Positions 1-6,392 of a DNA stretch of 6,666 nucleotides are shown here, in pieces. The DNA is taken from contig CALQPL010000059.1 of assembly GCA_943332445.1 (NCBI GenBank), positions 1-6,666 of the forward strand, in the 5' to 3' direction. The translations under genes were made by a program, and so were the position numbers. This DNA is from Bifidobacterium breve (GTDB lineage: Bacteria; Actinomycetota; Actinomycetes; UBA12327). Each line of letters starts with the position of its first letter. The stretch's first letter is position 1. The notes under the pieces are model-generated. The model saw only the letters and a list, made by a program, of their open reading frames with translations. It was not told the origin of the DNA and made no database searches.

Positions 1-148
1 GTCGTGCGGCGGTTGCCAAATAGAGACCGTTGATCCGACCTTCGGCCTGGAGCTCGCTCATGCGTGCCTGCTCTTCGGCCACCACCGCGAAAACTTCAGG
101 CATGTTTGTTCCGGGCTTAAAGCTGGCGACGACCATAAACGGCTTCAT
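1..148 (-). CDS. Small MIase/YciI-like alpha-beta protein, 5' part only
   Basis: The first 49 codons of a minus-strand gene that runs off the left edge. The protein begins MKPFMVVASFKPG and continues through a helix-like stretch rich in Glu and Ala (about residues 17-36) to a second strand, GLYLATAAR. This strand-helix-strand order and the 'VxxxFKPGTNM' opening resemble the small dimeric ferredoxin-fold proteins related to muconolactone delta-isomerase and YciI. That match comes from memory of the family and is not firm; no catalytic residue can be judged from the fragment. The ATG at 148 is preferred over the in-frame ATG at 136 because AAAGGA lies seven bases upstream of it. The kinase-like gene lies upstream on the same strand, 127 bases away. 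That gap shows no clear terminator or promoter, so co-transcription is possible but unproven. Confidence 0.7.
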   Translation of the reverse strand, partial: MKPFMVVASFKPGTNMPEVFAVVAEEQARMSELQAEGRINGLYLATAAR

Positions 149-275
149 GGGACGGTCCTTTGCAGGTGGGGTGAAGGATCCAGCGCCAGCATTAAGACAA
201 GCGCAGACGGGCGTAGAGGAGAAAGATCAATCTATAGCGGTCTGGTTCAGTCGCGCTCTTCTTCGCGGGTACGGA

Positions 276-1016
276 CTAGGAATCGGCGCTCACGCGCCGG
301 GTAGGTCCAAGCGGTCGAACCACATCCATAGCGTTGATGACCATCTCTACCGACTCTGCAGTGGTTTGCCGATCGGTCCAGATGTCAACGTCGTAGACCA
401 GACCGTGGGAATGACACAGTTCGTTGCTGCGTCGGGCCAACCCACGGGGGCGCCCTTCTACTCCGCCATCTGCGCGTGATGATTCGCGTTGTTCAAGTTC
501 CTCTACAGAGCAGTGGACACCCACCAGCAGGACGTTGGCATGGGCGCCTTGCACTACATCGAGGATCTCATCGCACCAGTCTTCGTCTTGGATGAAGTGG
601 TCAATGATCAAGTCAGTGCCCAGGCGCAGATGTTCGCCCCAACTTCGGTGAAGCCCCGTCAATAGCTGCCGTGTGACCGGACTGGTTGCCAGCCGCACCC
701 GAGGATTTTCATCTTCAGCAACGTCGCTGATGTATTCCCAGGCCGCTCGACCATCGTGGGGTTCGCGGGATGCCAAAGTGCTGGTGTCACGTCCCTGCAG
801 TTGCACAAAGCTAATTGGGTAAAGCGAATCCGCAATCATCAAGACCATGTCGTCGAAGGCAACTCGGTAGAAAGCTTTTGATTGATCGCCGCCCGAATCC
901 CTGACTAGACGTTCCTGCAGTGCTTTGCACAAGGTCGACTTACCCGACGAGCTGGGACCGTTGACCAGAATCGCAACAGGCGCTTGCCGACTCTTGTTGT
1001 GCGAATCCTGGGTCAT
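276..1016 (-). CDS. Chloramphenicol phosphotransferase-like P-loop kinase
   Basis: Encodes 246 residues. A Walker A motif, GPSSSGKST, lies at residues 20-28 after a hydrophobic strand (VAILVN). FDDM (54-57) supplies an Asp near where the catalytic Asp of Streptomyces venezuelae chloramphenicol 3-O-phosphotransferase lies. DLIIDHF (135-141) looks like a Walker B strand. VGVHCSVEELEQRE (165-178) and a later RGLAR...HGLVYDVDIWTD block (191-215) match the C-terminal half of that family. The protein is longer than the roughly 180-residue antibiotic enzyme, with extra sequence around residues 64-125. It is best called a cytoplasmic CPT-family kinase of unknown substrate; antibiotic resistance should not be assumed. 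The ATG at 1016 is chosen because AGGA lies five bases upstream. The GTG at 1019 is in frame but only two bases from AGGA, and an ATG at 1021 is followed at once by TGA. Confidence 0.85.
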   Translation of the reverse strand: MTQDSHNKSRQAPVAILVNGPSSSGKSTLCKALQERLVRDSGGDQSKAFYRVAFDDMVLMIADSLYPISFVQLQGRDTSTLASREPHDGRAAWEYISDVAEDENPRVRLATSPVTRQLLTGLHRSWGEHLRLGTDLIIDHFIQDEDWCDEILDVVQGAHANVLLVGVHCSVEELEQRESSRADGGVEGRPRGLARRSNELCHSHGLVYDVDIWTDRQTTAESVEMVINAMDVVRPLGPTRRVSADS

Positions 1017-1230
1017 CACATTCCTGTCAGTTGGAGTCGCCGTCGGTTCGCCACTGCCTGGTGGTCTTTCACAGGGTAGTCCAGTTGAAGTCGTTAATGG
1101 CGAGCGTGCGCACGTCTAAGATCCCAGCGCTGCGGCCTCGTTGCCCTGCATAACCCGATGTGGTCAGCCATACTGACGATGCTTGCTTGTGGCCTTTGTG
1201 CCCACTAACGACTTCGCCGGAGGCCCACGC

Positions 1231-2031
1231 ATGACCGCAACTGTCAACACTCAAATCTCACGTCAACGCGACATCGTTCGCCAACTGTCGGTGCTGGTGA
1301 GTGTGGTCATCGCTGTTGTCGTGTCATTCCTAGGTTCTGGCGCTGTTGTTGGCACACCGGTAAGTGAAGTGGCCAACGGAGTGCTCGATAGTGATGCCAC
1401 GTTGGTCGCCCCAGGTGGCGCAGCCTTCATTATTTGGGGTGTTATCTACACCGGTCTCCTTCTTTTGGGCATCAACCAAGCGATGCCGTGGCGCGCTCAG
1501 GATTCCCGTCAGCGTCGAGCTGGTTGGCTGATCGTTGCTTCGGCGCTGTTGAACGCCGCCTGGATCGCTGCTGTTCAGTTGGCCTGGCTCGTTGTCAGTG
1601 TCCTGCTCTTGGTAGCCCTCGTGGCAGTGCTTGTTTTGATCCTCGCTCGGCTTAACGAGCAACCCGCCACCACGCGTTACGAACGCGTCATGATCGACGG
1701 AACTCTTGGTCTGTACCTGGGATGGGCCTGCATCGCCACGGTCGCCAACTCAGCCGCTGCGGGAATTAGCGTCGGAATCGATGCGCTGGGAACTCTCGCA
1801 ACTGCGCTGGCCGTGGTTGTCCTGGTCGTAGCGGCCGTGGTGGGGATTGTGTTAGCGATTGGCTTGAAGGGTCGCATTGCGCCGGCTATTGGTTTGGCGT
1901 GGGGTTTGGCGTGGGTAGCAGTTGAACGCGCCACCGGGATTCCCGAATCAACAATCGTCGCTATCTTTGCGGCTGTTGCAGCAGTGGTGACGGTGGTTGC
2001 CGCCGTGACTGTGCGTGCTCGAAGGAACTAG
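1231..2031 (+). CDS. TspO/MBR-like membrane protein, extended form
   Basis: Encodes 266 residues, almost all hydrophobic. Likely membrane segments lie near residues 17-40, 61-82, 97-115, 117-140, 158-178, 188-211, 216-233 and 240-260. The block PGGAAFIIWGVIYTG (61-75), a hydrophilic loop with MPWR, then SALLNAAWIAA (104-114) and GLYLGWACIATVAN (160-173) recall the longer bacterial relatives of the tryptophan-rich sensory/translocator protein TspO. Canonical TspO has about 160 residues and five helices; here there is an extra N-terminal helix and two or three extra C-terminal ones. TspO proteins bind porphyrins and are tied to oxidative stress and tetrapyrrole metabolism, but whether the long form does this is unknown. 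The ATG at 1231 is chosen over the upstream ATG at 1183 because GGAGG (1219-1223) sits seven bases before it. The gene converges on the regulator gene. Confidence 0.75.
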   Translation: MTATVNTQISRQRDIVRQLSVLVSVVIAVVVSFLGSGAVVGTPVSEVANGVLDSDATLVAPGGAAFIIWGVIYTGLLLLGINQAMPWRAQDSRQRRAGWLIVASALLNAAWIAAVQLAWLVVSVLLLVALVAVLVLILARLNEQPATTRYERVMIDGTLGLYLGWACIATVANSAAAGISVGIDALGTLATALAVVVLVVAAVVGIVLAIGLKGRIAPAIGLAWGLAWVAVERATGIPESTIVAIFAAVAAVVTVVAAVTVRARRN

Positions 2032-2049
2032 CCGAAAAGCGATTCGTCG

Positions 2050-2059
2050 GTTCGCGAAC
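2050..2059. repeat. 10-bp perfect palindrome between convergent genes
   Basis: GTTCGCGAAC is its own reverse complement. It lies between the stop codon of the TspO-like gene (2031) and the stop of the winged-helix gene, overlapping the latter by one base. It could form only a short hairpin and has no T-run on either side, so it is at best a weak bidirectional terminator or a protein-binding site. Confidence 0.3.
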
Positions 2060-2379
2060 TACTGAGCAAGCCGAGCGGCAGGCGCCGAGAAAATCTCCAA
2101 GAGTTCACTGACCTTGTGACCGGCTTCGACCGGGTGGCGGAACTTCAAACTGTCGTGCAGTTCGTAGTGGTTTCGCCGGCCTATTTTTGTCTTGGTGACA
2201 TATCCGTCGGCTTCTAGATCGGACAAAATCGCCTGGGCAGCTCGCTCAGTAATTCCAACCACCTCAGCAATATCGCGGATCCGGGCGTCTGGGTGGCCAT
2301 TGAGGTAGATGATCGCGTGGCCATGATTGGTCAAAAAGGTCCACTGGCGGGAACTGCTCGATGCTGGGGCCTGCGTCAT
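2059..2379 (-). CDS. Short winged-helix transcriptional regulator
   Basis: Encodes 106 residues. After a polar N-terminus (APASSSS) comes RQWTFLTNHGHAIIYL (11-26). A helix-turn-helix follows at about 33-61 (RIRDIAEVVGITERAAQAIL, then a second helix DLEADGY). A beta-wing lies at 62-75 (TKTKIGRRNHYELH), and the short basic and hydrophobic tail (RHPVE..., SELLEIF) may serve dimerisation. This pattern is typical of a small MarR/ArsR-like DNA-binding family common in Actinobacteria. No ligand or metal-binding Cys cluster is visible. The in-frame ATG at 2397 would add six residues (MRYGCG); neither start has a strong Shine-Dalgarno sequence, and 2379 is preferred from how such proteins usually begin. 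The gene is divergent from the dabBA fusion and shares its upstream region with the palindromes, so it is the natural candidate to control that operon and itself (inference). Confidence 0.85.
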   Translation of the reverse strand: MTQAPASSSSRQWTFLTNHGHAIIYLNGHPDARIRDIAEVVGITERAAQAILSDLEADGYVTKTKIGRRNHYELHDSLKFRHPVEAGHKVSELLEIFSAPAARLAQ

Positions 2380-2414
2380 CCCACAACCATACCTCATAAC
2401 CGGAGAACCTAAGC

Positions 2415-2438
2415 AGTATTTTGATTACCGGTAATACT
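2415..2438. promoter_or_regulatory. Nested palindrome upstream of dabBA -35 box
   Basis: The core ATTACCGGTAAT (2424-2435) is a perfect 12-bp palindrome. It is overlapped by a second inverted repeat, AGTATT (2415-2420) and AATACT (2433-2438) with a 12-base gap. The element ends on the first base of the -35 hexamer of the fusion gene. It lies 18 bases or more from the nearer start of the divergent regulator gene. Its position would suit an operator for the neighbouring winged-helix protein; that assignment is inference. Confidence 0.5.
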
Positions 2439-2472
2439 TGACAGGAAGTCTATTTCCTGTATCTTTGTACCT
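2438..2472 (+). promoter_or_regulatory. Promoter of the dabBA fusion, apparently leaderless
   Basis: A consensus -35 box TTGACA (2438-2443) is followed after 16 bases by a -10 box TATCTT (2460-2465), which matches TATAAT at four of six positions. The ATG at 2473 begins only seven bases after the -10 box, where transcription would be expected to start, and no Shine-Dalgarno sequence precedes it. Together these indicate a leaderless mRNA, which is common in Actinobacteria. Confidence 0.65.
2441..2460. promoter_or_regulatory. Inverted repeat filling the -35/-10 spacer (likely operator)
   Basis: ACAGGAA (2441-2447) and TTCCTGT (2454-2460) are perfect 7-bp arms separated by GTCTAT. The repeat overlaps the last three bases of the -35 box and the first base of the -10 box. 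A dimeric protein bound here would block RNA polymerase, so this is a classical repressor position. The arms share no obvious half-site with the upstream ATTACCGGTAAT palindrome, so two proteins or two modes may be involved. Confidence 0.5.
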
Positions 2473-5400
2473 ATGAAGGTATTCGTGCCCCCAAAACTAG
2501 CCAGTTACGGCCTGATCCTGACTGGGCTGTTCGTCTTGTTGTCAGATCAGTCCGGAGTCTCCCTCCTTCTCCCCGGGCTTGATCGTGGGCTTGGCCTGCG
2601 CCTCGACATCCTGAGCGCAAGTTTGCTGATCTTTATCGGCTTCCTTGGCGCCGTCATCGGACACTACGCCGGTCGGAACTTGGCAGGCCAAGGGCGAACC
2701 CGACGGTTTGCTGTTCTCTTAACCGCCGTCCAAGCCAGCCTCTTGGTGTTTGTCTCGGCCAACGACCTGGTGTTCATGGCGATTGGCTGGTCCTTGAGCG
2801 GGTTAGCTTTCGCCGCACTCATTGGTCATGCCAACTCGCTGCGGGCTCAACAATCATCGGCCACTGTTCGTCGAAGGTTGCTTCTGAGTGATGCGGCTGT
2901 GTGGGCAGCTGTTGTCATCGGTTGGCTCACGCTTCCGGGCATTGAGAGAGGTACCGATCTTCAAGGAGCATCACCAGTGGCACTCACCACGGTGCTCGGT
3001 CTTGTTGTCGCTGCCGCGGTCGTGCGTTCATCCTTGGTACCAGCCCATGCCTGGTTGCTAGAGACGTCAAACGCGCCCTCCCCTGTTTCAGCCCTGTTGC
3101 ATGCTGGGCTGGTCAACGGTGGCGGCGTGATGATCCTGCTCCTGTGGGGTTGGTTCACTCTTGCACCGCTCACGCTCATTCCGCTGTTCGCACTTGGAGC
3201 AGCAACGGTCATCGTTGCGACAGCGCTGGGTCGTGCTCGCGGTGATGTGAAGGGCCAATTGGTCCATTCAACCAGTGCGCAGATGGGCTACATGTGCATG
3301 CAAATTGGATTGGGTCTGCCAGCCGCTGCACTCCTGCACATCATTGGTCACGGCTCGTACAAGTCCTGGTTGTTCCTTCGTGCTGGTGGATCCTCGGATC
3401 GTTTGCGAGCCCGTGCTGCATCCAGCGTGAATGAAAATTCTCGCGTGGGGTGGGCGACCTCCGGCGCCATGGTTGTCGCCACCGTTGTCACGTTTGCGGT
3501 GCTTGGAATTCCTGTAGCTCTAACAAGTGCCGAGGTGTTTGGTCCGGTCATTGTCGTTCCGACCACGTTGGCCTTCGTGGCTGTTGTGCTGGGTGGGATG
3601 GCAGCTCGACGGGCCGCAGGAAGCATTCAGCGGGCGACCGTCATCGGTGTTCTTGCCGGAATTGCGGGTGCTGGCTACTTGTTTCTGCTCCTGGTTGTCG
3701 AGCGGGCGTTCATTAGCGCCCTGCCAGATCAGCCCTTGTGGAGTTCAAGCACGAGTTGGCTCTTGTCGGTCATGGCACTCGGGACGTTAGCTGTTGCTGC
3801 CTGGGTGTGTCAGACCATTACTCGCAATATTTCAGGCTCACTGTCGGTGCTTGCCTGCCTGTGGGCCATGCCGGTTGCTCATCGTCGGGCTCTTGGTCAA
3901 AAGCACGCTCCGGCCACCTCCGCCCAGGACACCCGAGCACCGGTTGTGGCTGATCGCATGGTGGAGCGGGTAGACATTGAAGAAGGGTTGCTCACCCTTT
4001 CCGAAACTTTCGCCCCCGCATGGCCGCTACGAAACTTTGTCGCATCTAACCCACTCGCTGGTTTGGAGAGCATCGATTTCGATGAAGCACATCTGCACGC
4101 GCAGGATGTGTTTGGCGCGAGGACGTTGCTGCCCCTCGGTCACTACGGCGAGCTCTTTCGTTCGGGTCGCATTCAACGAGAGCATGTGCTGGCTGCCTTG
4201 GTTCAAGCCTACGAAGACTGTGGCTTAGAGCCGTTGGGCCCGGTTATTCAACGGCAGGTGGATGAGTTAATTGCCACCACTACGCACACCGGTCGCGACG
4301 CCACGTGGGCAATGGCCGACCGCAACACATCGGCTAACGATGGCCACGCGGCGCATTGGGTAGCCAGAGCATGGGGACAAGTCAGCGATTCGACCCCCTT
4401 GTGGGCGACGTGGCGCACAGCTGCGGAAACTAGGGGCTACCGATTGGCCAGTGACAATAAGAATCTGCGTCCAGTGGCTGCCTGCCTCGCCGATGACCCA
4501 GTGGACTCACTGGTGGCCATTGCTAATCACCACGGTTTAGCTTCCGAGCAAGTGGTTCCGTTCTTGATGTCACAGGCTAAGAAGTTGCCTGGCTGGACTG
4601 CGCACGCACGTTGGCGTGACTACGAGAATCTTCGACTCAGGGATTCGCAGACGGCACCAAATGCCAACATCGCTGAGTTGTTATGTTTGAACGCGGTTAT
4701 TGAGGCAGTCTCAGGAAGCGCGCCCCAACTTTCTGCTCCGGTCACGGCTTACCCGAGCATGGAGCCCTTGGTGGTTGGACGCAGCCGCGAGTCTTTGTGG
4801 CAAAGAGCCTTCGAGATCGCGGTTACTGGGCCGATCATCGGTGCTGTATCCATCGCCGCGAAGACGGAAACGTCATTGTCGGGAGAAGCACCTGCATTGG
4901 TTGATGTCATCACCTGTATTGATGTGCGCTCGGAAAGATTGCGCCGAGCCCTTGAGCGCCGCGGGCATCGAACGTTTGGATTTGCTGGCTTCTTTGGTGT
5001 TGCGCTCGAGTACCAAGCCTCACCAGACCTCACCGCACAACTGTGCCCAGCTCTCTTGGCCCCAACTCATCATGTTCGCGCGACAAGTGCAGGTCCCAAC
5101 TGGCGGCTGCCGATGAAGCGCGCAACAGGGGCTCTCAATGGTTTGCCAGTGACACCTTTGGTTCTTGCTGAACTGGGCGGGCTGGTGGCGGCCCTCGGCA
5201 CGCTGGTTCAGACAGCTTTCCCGCATGCGTGGCAACGGGTAAACCAGCGCTGGACGAAGCCATCTCACGCAGAACGAGTGGATAGCCTCTCGGTTGCACA
5301 AGCAGCTCAAGTTGTCGAGCAAACCTTGCGAGCCATTGGCCTTGTCAAAGATTTCTCGCCACTGCTCGTTGTGTGCGGGCATGGTGCCACCGTAGAGAAC

Positions 5401-6381
5401 AATCCGTTCTCGACGGGTTATGACTGTGGAGCATGCGGCGGAAATGCAGGCGGTGTGAATGCTGAAGTTTTCGTTCGAAGCTTCAACAACCCGCACGTAC
5501 GAGACGAACTAGCATTCCGAGGAATCGTCATTCCGCGCGGAACGGTTGCTGTTGCTGCTTTGCATAACACCACCACGGATGATGTTCAACTGCTCAGTTC
5601 CGAACATGGTGAATCTCCACTTGTCGAAGCCTTCATCGTTGATTGCGTGCACGCCCGCAGCGATGTGTTGGCCGAGCGCGCGCGCATGTGGTCAGGCAGC
5701 GCGGAGGGTCAACCTTTAACAAAAGATGCGCGGCTCATTAAGCAGGCGAGCCGTCGGGCCGGGGATTGGTCCGAGCCATTCCCGGAATGGGGATTAGTTG
5801 GAAACTCAGTGTTCATCGTGGGTCCGCGAGGGCTGACGAAGAATATGGATCTGGATGGCCGCGCCTTTCTTCACTCGTATGACCCATCGTTAGATACGGA
5901 TCACGCAACCCTTGCGGCCATTCTGGGTGGTCCAGCGATTGTGACTCAGTGGATCAACAGTCAGTACTACTTCTCGACGGTCAACCCCACCGTCCTTGGC
6001 GCTGGCGATAAGACAACACATAACGTGATTGGCGACGCGGGAGTCATCACCGGATCGGCTGGTGACTTGCGGGTGGGTCTGCCTTGGCAGGCCGCGTTCG
6101 ATCGCGATCCCACGCTGGGCCAACCGTCGAGTTTGCATGATCCAGTCCGGCTCACTGTGGTCATATGGGCTGATCCCACATCGATTCTGCCCATTGTCGC
6201 CTCGCATGACGCTCTTGCTTGCCTGGTGACCAATCAATGGATTCATCTTGTGGCGATCAACCCACAGACTCGCAAGACCTTCAGGCTCATCCCTGATCTG
6301 GATTGGATCGCGACGAATTCCGATGATGACGTGGACTGTTCTGTCCAACCACTGCTCACCTCAAACACACTCACCCACTAG
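2473..6381 (+). CDS. DabB-DabA fusion: inorganic carbon pump in one chain
   Basis: A 1302-residue two-module protein. Residues 1-470 form a polytopic membrane module with about 13-14 hydrophobic segments, related to the proton-channel subunits NuoL/M/N and closest to DabB/MpsA. Visible landmarks are PAHAWL (190-195), PVSALLHAGLVNGGG (204-218, His210), DVKGQLVHSTSAQMGYM (258-274, Lys260) and a helix with His289, His293 and Lys297. A polar linker (about 470-496) leads into a full-length DabA/DUF2309 module. Its markers are WPLRNFVASNPLAGLE (517-532), CIDVRSE (815-821), CGHGATVENNPF then DCGACGG (968-989), DLDGRAFLHSYD (1126-1137) and GLPWQ (1202-1206). Cys815, Asp817, His970 and Cys985 match the zinc-site residues known from Halothiobacillus DabA, with the same 15-residue His-Cys spacing. 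DabAB couples ion entry to one-way CO2 hydration, raising internal bicarbonate. Here both parts share one frame with no internal stop. The start at 2473 is supported by the promoter. Confidence 0.92.
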   Translation: MKVFVPPKLASYGLILTGLFVLLSDQSGVSLLLPGLDRGLGLRLDILSASLLIFIGFLGAVIGHYAGRNLAGQGRTRRFAVLLTAVQASLLVFVSANDLVFMAIGWSLSGLAFAALIGHANSLRAQQSSATVRRRLLLSDAAVWAAVVIGWLTLPGIERGTDLQGASPVALTTVLGLVVAAAVVRSSLVPAHAWLLETSNAPSPVSALLHAGLVNGGGVMILLLWGWFTLAPLTLIPLFALGAATVIVATALGRARGDVKGQLVHSTSAQMGYMCMQIGLGLPAAALLHIIGHGSYKSWLFLRAGGSSDRLRARAASSVNENSRVGWATSGAMVVATVVTFAVLGIPVALTSAEVFGPVIVVPTTLAFVAVVLGGMAARRAAGSIQRATVIGVLAGIAGAGYLFLLLVVERAFISALPDQPLWSSSTSWLLSVMALGTLAVAAWVCQTITRNISGSLSVLACLWAMPVAHRRALGQKHAPATSAQDTRAPVVADRMVERVDIEEGLLTLSETFAPAWPLRNFVASNPLAGLESIDFDEAHLHAQDVFGARTLLPLGHYGELFRSGRIQREHVLAALVQAYEDCGLEPLGPVIQRQVDELIATTTHTGRDATWAMADRNTSANDGHAAHWVARAWGQVSDSTPLWATWRTAAETRGYRLASDNKNLRPVAACLADDPVDSLVAIANHHGLASEQVVPFLMSQAKKLPGWTAHARWRDYENLRLRDSQTAPNANIAELLCLNAVIEAVSGSAPQLSAPVTAYPSMEPLVVGRSRESLWQRAFEIAVTGPIIGAVSIAAKTETSLSGEAPALVDVITCIDVRSERLRRALERRGHRTFGFAGFFGVALEYQASPDLTAQLCPALLAPTHHVRATSAGPNWRLPMKRATGALNGLPVTPLVLAELGGLVAALGTLVQTAFPHAWQRVNQRWTKPSHAERVDSLSVAQAAQVVEQTLRAIGLVKDFSPLLVVCGHGATVENNPFSTGYDCGACGGNAGGVNAEVFVRSFNNPHVRDELAFRGIVIPRGTVAVAALHNTTTDDVQLLSSEHGESPLVEAFIVDCVHARSDVLAERARMWSGSAEGQPLTKDARLIKQASRRAGDWSEPFPEWGLVGNSVFIVGPRGLTKNMDLDGRAFLHSYDPSLDTDHATLAAILGGPAIVTQWINSQYYFSTVNPTVLGAGDKTTHNVIGDAGVITGSAGDLRVGLPWQAAFDRDPTLGQPSSLHDPVRLTVVIWADPTSILPIVASHDALACLVTNQWIHLVAINPQTRKTFRLIPDLDWIATNSDDDVDCSVQPLLTSNTLTH

Positions 6382-6387
6382 GAAGGA
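6381..6387 (+). promoter_or_regulatory. Ribosome binding site of the cupin gene
   Basis: GGAAGGA begins on the last base of the fusion gene's TAG stop and lies five bases before the ATG at 6393. It favours that start over the in-frame ATG at 6387, which overlaps the motif. The arrangement suggests translational coupling and a shared mRNA. Confidence 0.75.
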
Positions 6388-6392
6388 TGCTC

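Noticed and set aside
149..275. Possible terminator or promoter between the kinase and the MIase/YciI-like gene
   Set aside because: Only a weak CGCG...CGCG hairpin without a T-run and a lone TATAGA without a matched -35 box are present.
30..479. A 149-codon open frame on the plus strand
   Set aside because: It overlaps the clear antisense genes at 1-148 and 276-1016, has no recognisable domain and no fitting ribosome binding site.
1021..1027. TTCCTGT, identical to one arm of the dabBA spacer repeat
   Set aside because: On the minus strand it is simply the ribosome binding region of the kinase gene, and no second arm is present.
1105..1177. Palindrome CGTGCGCACG (1105-1114) and repeat GTCAG-N5-CTGAC (1163-1177) in the 214-base gap between the divergent kinase and TspO-like genes
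   Set aside because: Short, unrelated to each other, and no convincing -35/-10 pair lies beside them; such repeats arise by chance at this GC content.
2473..3870. Reading the first part as a respiratory complex I subunit (nuoL)
   Set aside because: No other nuo genes are nearby, the TM5 acid is missing, and the in-frame DUF2309 module identifies it as DabB/MpsA type.
5020..5496. A 158-codon minus-strand open frame
   Set aside because: It lies wholly opposite the conserved zinc-site region of the DabA module; its translation has no domain-like pattern.
5890..6348. A 152-codon minus-strand open frame
   Set aside because: It is antisense to the conserved C-terminus of the DabA module, with no ribosome binding site or family match.
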